Positions 34,183 to 42,329 of a DNA stretch of 64,000 nt are shown one piece after another. This DNA is from Polyangiaceae bacterium. Lineage in GTDB: Bacteria > Myxococcota_A > Polyangia > Polyangiales > Polyangiaceae. The notes below the pieces were generated by a model, which was given only the letters and a program-made list of their open reading frames with translations, did no database searches and was not told the DNA's origin. A program made the translations under genes and the position numbers. The DNA lies in contig JACKEB010000012.1 in assembly GCA_020633205.1 (NCBI GenBank), forward strand, positions 1 through 64,000, given 5' to 3'. How positions within the stretch are numbered: the stretch's first letter is position 1; each line of letters begins with the position of its first letter.

Positions 34183-35698
34183 TGTACAGCTCGCCCCCAA
34201 AGCGCAAGCCGGTGACGGGTAGCGTCGCCGTGCCTTCGCTGTCGTGCTCGAGGTCCACGCCGACGATTTGTGGGCCGTAGGGACAGTCATCCTGAGTGCG
34301 TAGTTCGCCGTTCATCCACGTTAGGGACCAACGGGCGCCACCCGCATTGGTCCAGAACAGCGCGTTGTTCTCCAGGACCAGCGTGACCGAGTGCCACCCA
34401 TTCTCTACCGGCGAGCGCTCGTATTCTCCTACCAGATCCGCCGTGGTGACTGCGCTGAGGTCGACACTCCCCGGCGCGACACGCAACGCCGCGGTGATGC
34501 TCGGCGTGGCGGTCGACAGCCGGCGATGGAGCGCCTCGGCGTAGTAGTCCGGTTCCCACGCGCCGACGAAGTCGCTCGGCCAGGTGCTGCGGTCGAACCA
34601 TTGATGAGGCGTCGCTTCGAGAGCGAAGTTCGGCCAGGTGCGGAAGAGGTGGTGGAAGAACTCGTGCTGCAGCCACTGCGGCAGGTACACCCGTCGCTCG
34701 ACCTCGCTGTAGAGCCCGGAGCCGAGGTGCGGCGGCTTTCGCACGAGCCACAGGTCGTCGATCATGAAGAGCGGCGCGGCACCCCAAGCGCCCATGCCGC
34801 CCGTGATGAACGGCGTCTCGTCGAAGATGGAGTCGCTCGGGACGTTCGACGGGTAGATCACCCACCACATATCCGTGCGGTTTGCGACGCTCGCGTCCAC
34901 TTGAGACACTGCCTGCCCCGCATCGAGCAACCCAGAAACCGGTTGAGCCTCCTGGAAGCCGACGTCGATGCACCCGTCGACGTGCTCGATCTCGACTCCG
35001 AGGCGCAGCGCGCCCTCGCTGATTGCCCCCACGTACTGACGGAACAAGTTGAGCGACTGGCGGATCAAGCGGTGATCGTCGGCGACCACGCCTTGGTCGA
35101 GCTCGAGATGCACCGTCTCGCCTTGGGTGCGCGCAGCGTCAACTGGACGCTGGCCGTCAGCGCACGCGACCAACACCACCGTTAGCGTGATGTCGTGGGT
35201 CTTCGAGGGCGGGGGAGCGAGCCCGACGCGCGCGACTTCGTCGAGCATGCGCAGCCCGTAGTACGCGACGGGCGTGCCTACGTTCGTGCCGTCGAGCCCG
35301 ACGCCAGACCACCACACCTGATCCGACAGGGGGTAGCGGGTGAACACCTCGTCGATGCGTGTGCGAACCGCGCTGTAGTTGCCTGCGGTCACCTCGTCCT
35401 CAGCTCGCAACATCGCCTCGACGGCGTCGACGTAGGATGGCGGGAACGCCGCGCGACCACCGTGGGCATTGAAGAACGCGTCGAGATCCGCTTCGGTGTT
35501 GCTGGCTACCGCAGCGTCACCGCTGTCGGTGCTCGCGTCGTGGGTTCCCGCGTCCTGGTCGCTCCCATCGTGGGTCCCCGCGTCGTGCGTGGGCGAACCC
35601 GCGTCGGCGGGCGATGTGGTGGTCTCGGGCGAGCAGCCAACGCCAGCGACCGACGAGAGAAGCAGGAGTCCAATCGCTCGACGCTGCGTTGCCGTCAT
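34172..35698 (-). CDS. Secreted lipoprotein, putative zinc metalloprotease (HEFFH)
   Basis: 508 residues. Signal peptide with lipobox VAGVGC, then an Asp/Ala/Thr/His-rich linker with near-repeats of DAGTHD (about 28-60). The globular part contains QWLQHEFFHHLF, a perfect HExxH zinc motif. Downstream Glu and His residues in NFALEATPHQWFD could supply a third ligand, and a segment with WWVIYPSNVPSD precedes it. The family is not recognised. It is probably anchored to the outer membrane surface or periplasm. Monocistronic by appearance. Confidence 0.8.
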   Translation of the reverse strand: MTATQRRAIGLLLLSSVAGVGCSPETTTSPADAGSPTHDAGTHDGSDQDAGTHDASTDSGDAAVASNTEADLDAFFNAHGGRAAFPPSYVDAVEAMLRAEDEVTAGNYSAVRTRIDEVFTRYPLSDQVWWSGVGLDGTNVGTPVAYYGLRMLDEVARVGLAPPPSKTHDITLTVVLVACADGQRPVDAARTQGETVHLELDQGVVADDHRLIRQSLNLFRQYVGAISEGALRLGVEIEHVDGCIDVGFQEAQPVSGLLDAGQAVSQVDASVANRTDMWWVIYPSNVPSDSIFDETPFITGGMGAWGAAPLFMIDDLWLVRKPPHLGSGLYSEVERRVYLPQWLQHEFFHHLFRTWPNFALEATPHQWFDRSTWPSDFVGAWEPDYYAEALHRRLSTATPSITAALRVAPGSVDLSAVTTADLVGEYERSPVENGWHSVTLVLENNALFWTNAGGARWSLTWMNGELRTQDDCPYGPQIVGVDLEHDSEGTATLPVTGLRFGGELYSRR

Positions 35699-35862
35699 CT
35701 CAAGCAGGTATCACGCGCCGAGGGGCCGGACAAGCTGACCCGAGCGACCGACGGCGCCAGATCCGCGTGCCGTCGAAGCAGAAACCACGAGGAAACACTC
35801 GACCGACGTTGGGGTGCCTCACTCCGGCAAGCGTAGCGCAACCAGCGTCGCTGAGCGCTGCA

Positions 35863-37257
35863 CTAGATGTCTTCCAGCACGGCGAACACATGGTCGCCGC
35901 GGTCTTGGAATACCGGACCGTTGACGATGAAGCGCCCGTTGGCATCGTTCAACGAGTGCACCTCCGGGCCGTCGCCCGTAGGGATCCATTCGCCGTTTGG
36001 CTGTTGCTCGTAGGAGAGCGTGCCGAGGAACTCCGTGCGATCCTCCTGGCCGAGGTAGCGGTAGAGGGTGATCTTGTACATCTGCTCCCGGGTCGGGACG
36101 TCGCCCATCTCCGTGCGCGCGGCGCGTAGCTCGGGCCAGGTGAACCCCTCCGCGTGGGCGAAGTTGAAGCCGGCCTGGTCACAACCTCCAGAGTAGGGCT
36201 TGTGATAGTTCCCTGGGGAATTGAGCCCAGGGGCGCCGTCATCCTCCCAGATCGCGACCTCCTCCATCAGGCGGCCCTTTTGACCCCAGTACTTGTGACC
36301 CGGGGCACCGGCGGAGGCGTAGCCTGGCAGGAAGGTCTCCGAAGGATAGTAGGACTCGTTACCGGGGAACTGGGTGCGCGTCGTGGGGATCGGCGCGCTC
36401 GCGCGATTGATGGTGACGCAGCCGTGGTAGTCGTCCCAGCCTTCGTCGTGGTTCGCGAGGGCAGCCTTCTCTGCCTTGGGGACGTACACCTTTCCGTCGG
36501 GATCCACATAGAGGCCGAAGTTGAGCTCCCAGTCCGCACCATGCCTCGGCCACTCGAAGCCTTGGGAGTCCGGCGCGGCAGAGTCCAGGAAGAACATCGT
36601 GTAGTCGTTGCCTTCAGGGTGCACCACCCAGGTGGGGCGGAAGCCGGTGTAGCGGATCGGATCGTCCGGCAGTGGGTCGTCGTTGTAGATGAAGTAGCCG
36701 TACTCGTAGCCGGCGTTCACGTGATACACGAAGGGGCGCATCCCGCCGTTCTTCTGCACGAGCTCTGCGGGGTCGTCATTGCTGCCGATGGCCCAGCCCT
36801 TGTTTTTATCCCCAGGGATCCACGCAACGTCTTCCATCACGCCGGGGATGTAGGGCAGCTCGAAGTTGCTATCCACGATGTAGTGGGTGTCCGTCTCCTG
36901 CACGTCGAAGCCCTTGTTGCACTGCACGTTCGAGAGCGTGTAGGTCCAGGGCATCGCCGAGATGATCTCATAGGGCTCACCTTGGAAGGTCGTGTCTCCG
37001 AGGTGCAGCACGCGGTACACATCCGAGAACGGGGTGGTGTTGTCGAGGTTGTCCGGCAAGCAGTCGGGGTTTCCGCCGCCGCCGCCCAGGGCGCCCGCTC
37101 CGCCGTTGCCAGTGCCACCATTGCCCGCGCTGCCACCGTTCCCTCCGGCCGCGCCGCTACCACCGTTGGCGCCGCCGCCGGTGGCGGAGCTGTCGTCGCT
37201 TCCGCAGGCGACAAGGGTCAGGGTCAGGCAGAGCGCGGCGAGTTCTGTTGCTTTCAT
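35863..37257 (-). CDS. Lipoprotein of unknown function with Gly-rich linker
   Basis: 464 residues from the ATG at 37257 (GAAGGGAA upstream). The signal peptide ends LTLVAC with the lipobox Cys at about 18. It is followed by roughly 35 residues composed almost entirely of Gly, Ser, Asn and Ala, a linker style common in large-genome myxobacteria. The C-terminal domain is rich in Trp, Tyr, Asp and Gly (EWPRHGADWELNFGLYVDPDGKVYVPK, GGCDQAGFNFAHAEGFTW). No catalytic motif is identified. Confidence 0.82.
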   Translation of the reverse strand: MKATELAALCLTLTLVACGSDDSSATGGGANGGSGAAGGNGGSAGNGGTGNGGAGALGGGGGNPDCLPDNLDNTTPFSDVYRVLHLGDTTFQGEPYEIISAMPWTYTLSNVQCNKGFDVQETDTHYIVDSNFELPYIPGVMEDVAWIPGDKNKGWAIGSNDDPAELVQKNGGMRPFVYHVNAGYEYGYFIYNDDPLPDDPIRYTGFRPTWVVHPEGNDYTMFFLDSAAPDSQGFEWPRHGADWELNFGLYVDPDGKVYVPKAEKAALANHDEGWDDYHGCVTINRASAPIPTTRTQFPGNESYYPSETFLPGYASAGAPGHKYWGQKGRLMEEVAIWEDDGAPGLNSPGNYHKPYSGGCDQAGFNFAHAEGFTWPELRAARTEMGDVPTREQMYKITLYRYLGQEDRTEFLGTLSYEQQPNGEWIPTGDGPEVHSLNDANGRFIVNGPVFQDRGDHVFAVLEDI

Positions 37258-37554
37258 GCGGTTCCCTTCTTGACCCCCGTGGCCTCTGTTGCCGGCAGTC
37301 GGAGATCCCTTTACGGAAAGATCGAGAAGCCATGGCTTTGGTCGTAGCCCGCAGCACACGCGCGTACCTGTGCGCTGTTGATCCGTGCGGCAATCGTCCT
37401 TGACGCGCTAGCGCATGAGGTCAGCTCCCCCCGCGTGGGGGCTCGGCGCCACGTACAGACTGCGGCCCGCACTGAGCGCACGAATCCCGCTGGTCTGCGG
37501 TTGAGAACTCAGCTGGCTTTCTGCGTTCAGTCAGCCGAGGTAGGCACCGCGACC

Positions 37555-38403
37555 ATGGCTCAAGAGCAGCAACGTACCTCTCAGGTCATTATCGTCGGCG
37601 CCCGGCTCCACCCGTTGCGCGACATCTATCACTTGCTGCTTCGCGCTTCGTGGACGCGCGCCATCAGCTTGCTTGGCGCCGTGTACGTGGTGATGAACTT
37701 AGCGTTCGCCATCTGCTACTGGCGCCTGGGGGGCGTCGCGAACATGACGCCCGGTTCGTTCAAAGACGCGTTCTTCTTCAGCGTGCAGACGATGGCCACG
37801 ATTGGCTATGGCGGCATGTACCCCCAGTCTGAGATCGCGAATGTGTTGATGACCATCGAGTCCATCTGTGGCGTGTTCGTGACGGCCATCTTCACCGGCC
37901 TCGTCTTCAGCAAGTTCGCTCGCGCCAGTGCGCGCATCGTCTTCTCCCGCAACGTCGTGATTGGTCCCCACGACGGGGTGAAGACGCTGATGCTGCGCAT
38001 CGGCAACGATCGAAACGACTCCGTGCTAGACGCGCGGGTGCGCTGTGTACTGACGCGCACCGTGCACACCGCGGAGGGCAAGACGTTCTATCGCATGGTG
38101 GATCTCAAGCTCGCTCGTGACGTCGCGCCGGTGTTGGCTCGCGCCTTCGTGATCATGCACCCCATCGACGAGGACAGCCCGTTGTTCGGTCTCACCCCTG
38201 CGGACTACGTCGAACAAGAGATTGAAGTGATGGTGAGCGTGTCGGGCCTCGACGAGACCACCATGCAGCCCGTTCACGCTGTCTTCAGCTACGAGGACCC
38301 GCAGATCCTCCATGACCATCGCTTGGCCGACGTCTTGAGCGAAAAGCCGAACGGAAATATTATCATGGATGTCCGGCGCTTTCACGACGTGGAGCGCATC
38401 TAG
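37555..38403 (+). CDS. Inward-rectifier-type potassium channel (KirBac family)
   Basis: 282 residues from the ATG at 37555 (GAGG upstream); the 59 preceding codons of the frame are not protein-like. TM1 is ISLLGAVYVVMNLAFAICYW, the pore helix and selectivity filter are MATIGYGG, and TM2 is VFVTAIFTGLVFSKFA. The C-terminal half is the immunoglobulin-like cytoplasmic IRK domain (VFSRNVVIGPHDGVKTLMLRIGNDR). It conducts K+ across the inner membrane. It is convergent with TetR and not linked to other transport genes. Confidence 0.94.
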   Translation: MAQEQQRTSQVIIVGARLHPLRDIYHLLLRASWTRAISLLGAVYVVMNLAFAICYWRLGGVANMTPGSFKDAFFFSVQTMATIGYGGMYPQSEIANVLMTIESICGVFVTAIFTGLVFSKFARASARIVFSRNVVIGPHDGVKTLMLRIGNDRNDSVLDARVRCVLTRTVHTAEGKTFYRMVDLKLARDVAPVLARAFVIMHPIDEDSPLFGLTPADYVEQEIEVMVSVSGLDETTMQPVHAVFSYEDPQILHDHRLADVLSEKPNGNIIMDVRRFHDVERI

Positions 38404-38427
38404 TGGGGCGAACTGATCCGCCTCACT
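38402..38427. terminator. Hairpin between convergent Kir channel and TetR genes
   Basis: AGTGGGGCG (38402-38410) pairs with CGCCTCACT (38419-38427) with one G-T pair, loop 8 bases. It fills the whole gap between the two stop codons. There is no U tract; it is a plausible bidirectional terminator or transcription roadblock. Confidence 0.45.
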
Positions 38428-39058
38428 AGCTAGCGGCGACCCTCTCCACGTAGGCGCACAGCATGTCAGCCAGTGCGTCGGAGTAGGCTTCGATTTCAGA
38501 CTCCGTGCGCGGCGCCTCCGAGAACTGCTTGGCCACCGCGCTGAGCGTGGTCTTCAAGAGCTCCTCAGCGAGATCGCGCTGGGGCGCTGGAGTGTCTGGC
38601 AAGAGCTCGGTGACGAAGCGCCGCATGGTGGCTGCGGACGCCTCGCGCGCGGCTTTCGCCTCTGGGGCGTCCCGGTAGAGCGGCGCGGCATCGTCCAGCG
38701 CGCCACGGACCGCTGCTTCTTCACATTCCGACCGCACGAAGGCGTGGACCGCCCCTCGCAGCCTGTTCAATGGAGGCACACTCGCATCCTCGAGGATCGA
38801 GCGCAGGAGCTCTCGAGTCTCGCGCCACTCGTCGCTCTGCAGTCGAAACAGGATGGCCGCCTTGTTCGGGAAGTATTGATAGAGCGACCCAACGCTGACG
38901 CCCGCCTTCTCCGCCACCCGCGCCATGGTGAAGCGAGGCGCTCCTTGCTTGACCAAAACCTGAACAGCGGCCTCGAGCACCGCAGCCACCAGGTCGCTGG
39001 AGCGAGCCTGTTGTGGGGCCTTTCTTGCGGAGATCTGCGGTGTCTTACGTTTGGCCAT
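38426..39058 (-). CDS. TetR-family transcriptional regulator
   Basis: 210 residues. The HTH is APRFTMARVAEKAGVSVGSLYQYFPNKAAILFRL, diagnostic of TetR. The preceding basic stretch (ARKAPQQARSSDLVAAVLEAA) is the first helix. The C-domain is of the AcrR-like type. It is divergent from an O-methyltransferase gene; an 8-bp-arm palindrome between them at 39084-39107 is a likely operator. The ligand is unknown. Confidence 0.93.
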   Translation of the reverse strand: MAKRKTPQISARKAPQQARSSDLVAAVLEAAVQVLVKQGAPRFTMARVAEKAGVSVGSLYQYFPNKAAILFRLQSDEWRETRELLRSILEDASVPPLNRLRGAVHAFVRSECEEAAVRGALDDAAPLYRDAPEAKAAREASAATMRRFVTELLPDTPAPQRDLAEELLKTTLSAVAKQFSEAPRTESEIEAYSDALADMLCAYVERVAAS

Positions 39059-39083
39059 GCTGCGCTTTTGTGATGCGAATCGC

Positions 39084-39107
39084 GAATGCGAATGATTCGT
39101 CGCATTC
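39084..39107. promoter_or_regulatory. Palindrome, candidate TetR operator
   Basis: GAATGCGA (39084-39091) and TCGCATTC (39100-39107), spacer 8 bp, 26 bp upstream of the TetR start and 38 bp upstream of the methyltransferase. Length and spacing suit a TetR dimer. The upstream TGCGAAT copies add direct-repeat character. Confidence 0.55.
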
Positions 39108-39144
39108 TAACCGGGTGACCCAAGTAGCCCAAACGGAGAATCGC

Positions 39145-39816
39145 ATGACCACGCTGACTCAGATCACCCCGCTGCTCGACCGCCTGTTCCGCGAGGCACA
39201 GGGACTGTCCCCGTTTCAGGTCCCGGAGGTCGCGGCACTATCTAGCGCGGAGCGCACCCGGCTGACGCACGAGCTGATGCAGAGCAAGACCCAGTACCGC
39301 GAGCTGTATGGGCTGCTAAAGGACATCCCGCTGCCGGTATCGCCGGAAACCGGGCGGCTGCTCTACCTCCTCGCGCGCAGCACCCACGCGAAGCACATCG
39401 TGGAGTACGGGACGTCGTTTGGCGTTTCGACGCTGCACCTCGCGGCGGCGCTGCGGGACAACGGTGGCGGCCGCTTGATCACCACGGAGTTCGAGCCAGG
39501 CAAAGTGGCGCGCGCGCGGCAGCACCTGGAGGAAGCTGGGCTAGCCGATCTGGTGGAGATCCGCGAAGGCGACGCCCTGGAGACCCTGCAGCGCGATCTC
39601 CCTGCGGAAGTCGACTTGCTGCTGCTCGACGGCGCGAAGGCGTTGTACCGCGAGGTGCTCGAGCTGGTGGAGCCGCACCTACGCCAGGGCGCGCTGATCG
39701 TCGCGGACAACGCCGACCACAGCCCAGACTACCTCGGGCTGATCCGAGCGCCCACCGGCGGCTACGTCTCACTTCCGTTCGGATCCGACGTCGAGCTCTC
39801 GGTGCGAAGCGCTTGA
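39145..39816 (+). CDS. Class I SAM-dependent methyltransferase (O-methyltransferase / CCoAOMT-like)
   Basis: 223 residues; the ATG at 39145 has GGAG 6 bases upstream. HIVEYGTSFGVSTLHLAAAL is the SAM-binding loop. FEPGKVARARQHLEEAGLADLVEIREGDALE and VDLLLLDGAKALYREVLELVEPHLRQGALIVADNAD follow the catechol/caffeoyl-CoA O-methyltransferase pattern, where the Asp of DNAD would help bind a metal and catechol. The substrate is unknown. It is probably repressed by the divergent TetR. Confidence 0.9.
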   Translation: MTTLTQITPLLDRLFREAQGLSPFQVPEVAALSSAERTRLTHELMQSKTQYRELYGLLKDIPLPVSPETGRLLYLLARSTHAKHIVEYGTSFGVSTLHLAAALRDNGGGRLITTEFEPGKVARARQHLEEAGLADLVEIREGDALETLQRDLPAEVDLLLLDGAKALYREVLELVEPHLRQGALIVADNADHSPDYLGLIRAPTGGYVSLPFGSDVELSVRSA

Positions 39817-40150
39817 GCATTGCCGTAGGGAGACGTGCGGCTGAGACTGCTGGACCTCTCCCCCCCCAAAAAATCGATCGGCATCTACGCTGCGGCCAGG
39901 CGTTCGGGCAGCGGGAGCCCGCTTGAGAGTCAGGGCAGGGGGGGAGGTGCGACGTCCGTCGCCGCACCGATCGCGGGGTCTGCGGAAGTTCGGGCTGGGT
40001 GATTTGGGAGCGCGCGGAGGCATCGGAGGGAGCGCTGGGCCGCGTTGTCGGTGCTCGCCAAAACCCCGCAAAACGTTGGGATTTCAACGTGCTCCGTCAG
40101 TTTTTCTTGACCAGATCGCCGCTATGAGTAGCCTTCCGCCTCCCAACCAT
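39817..40150. other. Intergenic region upstream of tRNA-Asn
   Basis: 334 bp without a credible gene. It holds two G-run motifs: 39860-39873 read on the minus strand (T6 then G8, then AG) and 39938-39947 on the plus strand (G7AGG). A T5 run at 40101-40105 and TTGACC at 40107-40112 precede the tRNA, but no properly spaced -10 is evident. Confidence 0.6.
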
Positions 40151-40223
40151 TCCGAGATAGCTCAGTTGGTAGAGCGGGCGGCTGTTAACCGCCTGGTCGT
40201 AGGTTCGAGTCCTACTCTCGGAG
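40151..40223 (+). tRNA. tRNA-Asn (anticodon GTT)
   Basis: 73 nt. The acceptor stem TCCGAGA pairs with TCTCGGA, discriminator G at 40223. The D-arm region is AGCTCAGTTGGTAGAGC. The anticodon stem GGCGG/CCGCC encloses CTGTTAA, anticodon GTT. The T-arm is GTAGG-TTCGAGT-CCTAC. CCA is not encoded. The last 19 nt (40205-40223) are repeated five more times downstream together with the terminator. Frames read across this gene on the minus strand are the familiar spurious tRNA translations. Confidence 0.97.
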
Positions 40224-41030
40224 CCCGCCACGAAAAAGGCCCCCACTCGCGTGAGGGGCCTTTGTTCGTTCTGGGCTCCTCTGGGAGAGCTGTAGGACAT
40301 CTTCACCAGGTTCCACTTCGCCTTCGGCTCGTGGCTGCGACCTGTTTGGGTCGCAGTCGAGTCCTACTCTCGGAGCCCGCCACGAAAAAGGCCCCCACTC
40401 GCGTGAGGGGCCTTTGTTCGTTCTGGGCTCCTCTGGGAGAGCTGTAGGACATCTTCACCAGGTTCCACTTCGCCTTCGGCTCGTGGCTGCGACCTGTTTG
40501 GGTCGCAGTCGAGTCTCATCTCGGAGCCCGCCACGAAAAAGGCCCCCACTCGCGTGAGGGGCCTTTGTTCGTTCTGGGCTCCTCGCAGGACATCTTCACC
40601 AGGTTCCACTTCGCCTTCGGCTCGTGGCTGCGACCTGTTTGGGTCGCAGTCGAGTCTCTCTCGGAGCCCGCCACGAAAAAGGCCCCCACTCGCGTGAGGG
40701 GCCTTTGTTCGTTCTGGGCTCCTGGGAGAGCTGTAGGACATCTTCACCAGGTTCCACTTCGCCTTCGGCTCGTGGCTGCGACCTGTTTGGGTCGCAGTCG
40801 AGTCCTACTCTCGGAGCCCGCCACGAAAAAGGCCCCCACTCGCGTGAGGGGCCTTTGTTCGTTCTGGGCTCCTCTGGGAGAGCTGTAGGACATCTTCACC
40901 AGGTTCCACTTCGCCTTCGGCTCGTGGCTGCGACCTGTTTGGGTCGCAGTCGAGTCCTACTCTCGGAGCCCGCCACGAAAAAGGCCCCCACTCGCGTGAG
41001 GGGCCTTTGTTCGTTTCGGGCTCATCTGGG
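40205..41030 (+). repeat. Tandem array of tRNA-Asn 3' end + terminator units (six tails, five ~150-bp units)
   Basis: The tRNA tail GAGTCCTACTCTCGGAG starts at 40207 and recurs at 40359, 40511, 40652, 40800 and 40952, so periods are 152, 152, 141, 148 and 152 bp. Each unit contains the tRNA 3' tail, the terminator hairpin, a conserved roughly 90-bp segment with a second hairpin (TGCGACC/GGTCGCA), and then the next tail. Copies 3 and 4 of the tail are shortened to GAGTCTCATCTCGGAG and GAGTCTCTCTCGGAG. Units 3 and 4 also have small deletions in the CTCTGGGAGAGCTGTAGG segment. The sixth copy decays after its terminator (to about 41030). The unit is not a complete tRNA. Confidence 0.95.
40235..40263 (+). 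terminator. Rho-independent-like terminator of tRNA-Asn
   Basis: AAAGGCCCC / GGGGCCTTT, a 9-bp stem extended by CAC/GTG around a TCGC loop, followed by TGTTCGTT. It lies 12 bp after the tRNA. Identical copies occur at 40387-40415, 40538-40566, 40678-40706, 40828-40856 and 40980-41008 as part of the tandem array. Confidence 0.85.
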
Positions 41031-41311
41031 CGGGTCTTGTCAGTTCGCAGTGGGTGTTCCCAAGAAGCTGAGCCCCGGCAGGTATTTAGGAGTCTGAGCA
41101 CGCGCTCGGTCTGTCGGCACGCGCAGCGCGATCATCTTCATCGGCTGGAAGACGAGGAGACGGCCAGTGACCGTCAGCTTCCACGCCGTTCTCACTCGGG
41201 CCAGCGAAGGTCGAGGGGAAAAACAGCCGTCCACTGGACGCTGCCGGTGGAGTTCGAGGCAAACCAGAGCCAGCGCGCTCGTTCCCGCGCGGCTCGCCGA
41301 GATCGTGCCGG
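41031..41311. other. Intergenic region between tRNA-tail array and doc
   Basis: 281 bp. No complete gene is recognised. A minus-strand frame at 41040-41234 has coding-like third-position G+C toward its end (VTGRLLVFQPMKMIALRVPTD...), which may be the tail of a decayed gene at the junction of array and island. No start or family is identified. Confidence 0.4.
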
Positions 41312-41716
41312 CTACGTCGCCGGCTTGGACTTTGCGATGCGCTCGAGCTCGGCGACGACCGCGGACTTCTCGATACGCCCCTCCGCAACGCCCATGGTCA
41401 GCGCGTAGAAGGCCTCCGAGTCGTGGTCCAGAGTGACGCCGTTTACATCGAGGAAGACCTGCGCTGCGAGCAACCCCACGCGCTTGTTGCCATCGACAAA
41501 GGGATGGTTCGAGACGATGTGGAACAGGTACGCCGCCGCCATCGCAAACAGGCCTTCGTGTGCATAGGTGCCGCCGAACGACGTCTGCGGCTGGGCGACC
41601 GCCGACTCCAGGAGGCCGCGATCACGCACGCCCGCGCCGCCGCCGAACCGCTCAAGCTGGCGCTGGTGCAGTGCGAGCACCACCTCCACCGTGAGGAACT
41701 CGATTTCCACTGGCAT
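41312..41716 (-). CDS. doc: Doc-type (Fic/DOC family) death-on-curing toxin
   Basis: 134 residues. Core Fic/Doc motif HPFVDGNKRVGLLAA (His, Asp, Gly-Asn, Lys-Arg); Doc of phage P1 uses the related motif to phosphorylate EF-Tu. The N-terminus FLTVEVVLALHQRQLERFGG with GLLESAVAQPQ is the standard Doc family pattern. The ATG at 41716 is 3 bp after the stop of the antitoxin gene, so one operon. Activity is inferred from the family. Confidence 0.93.
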   Translation of the reverse strand: MPVEIEFLTVEVVLALHQRQLERFGGGAGVRDRGLLESAVAQPQTSFGGTYAHEGLFAMAAAYLFHIVSNHPFVDGNKRVGLLAAQVFLDVNGVTLDHDSEAFYALTMGVAEGRIEKSAVVAELERIAKSKPAT

Positions 41717-41719
41717 CTC

Positions 41720-41950
41720 TCACTTGGCGAGCTTCACGTAAGTCTCCTCGTGGGCGTCCATCAGCCGGTCGGCGGAGGCCAGCGCCCGATCCATCAGCGG
41801 CGCCCGCTTCACTGGGCGAATGATGAGCGCCTCGCCGTCCGTCGTGACCTCGAGCGGGGTGTCCTTGGTGATTTCGAGCAGCTCGAGGATGGGCCGCTCG
41901 ATGATGAGACCCAGGCTGTTGCCAACTGCGGAGAGCTTCTTGACCATCAT
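41720..41950 (-). CDS. AbrB/MazE-like (SpoVT-AbrB) antitoxin
   Basis: 76 residues. VKKLSAVGNSLGLIIERPILELLEITKDTPLEVTTDGEALIIRPVKR is a swapped-hairpin AbrB DNA-binding domain of the kind seen in MazE-like antitoxins, followed by a short C-tail that would bind the toxin. The ATG at 41950 (or 41947) has GAGG upstream; codons before it are not protein-like. It pairs with Doc rather than the Phd antitoxin known from P1, an arrangement met in other bacterial genomes. Likely autoregulated. Confidence 0.9.
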   Translation of the reverse strand: MMVKKLSAVGNSLGLIIERPILELLEITKDTPLEVTTDGEALIIRPVKRAPLMDRALASADRLMDAHEETYVKLAK

Positions 41951-42329
41951 GGTACAACCTCGTTCGTACGCACGTAATACAGAGAGTGTAACGCGCACGT
42001 CTCGAGATGGCCAGGGGGGAGAAGACCGTGACGCACTTCAGCTTCGTGATCCGTCACGACCTTCTCGAGGAGGCATCGCCGAGCCTAGTGCCGTGCGGAT
42101 TCACCATCAGCGTGCCGACCTCGAGCCTCCTCCAGGCGCAAGTGTGGGCTCGACGTCGTGATCGGTCCGTCCTCGACCACAAGTGCTTCGCGCGATTCGG
42201 TAGCGCCTCGACTGCGCGGTGCCGTTGCGGTGCCCCTCACCCTCAGACGACCGCTCCTCGGTCCCAAACACTGAATAGCGGCTCCCGCGGCCGTAGACTC
42301 GAAGCTCGCTCGCCGAGTACCTTGCCTCC
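41951..42329. other. Intergenic region with possible gene remnant
   Basis: 379 bp. Direct repeats ACGTGCG flank the likely antitoxin promoter (near 41967-41999). A plus-strand frame from ATG 42007 has strongly G+C-biased third positions over about 67 codons (VTHFSFVIRHDLLEEASPSLVP...) and then runs out of frame context into the next gene. It may be a truncated coding remnant; no family is recognised. Confidence 0.35.

Noticed and set aside
36154..37347. 397-codon plus-strand ORF
   Set aside because: Antisense to the lipoprotein with signal peptide and ribosome-binding site; low-complexity valine/arginine translation.
40205..41030. CRISPR array
   Set aside because: Repeats are about 150 bp and nearly identical throughout, with no short-repeat/unique-spacer alternation and no cas genes.
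40097..41101. Several minus- and plus-strand ORFs of 69-157 codons across the tRNA and array
   Set aside because: They are translations of tRNA and repeat DNA; the minus-strand peptide across the tRNA is the familiar spurious tRNA product, and length simply follows the repeat period.
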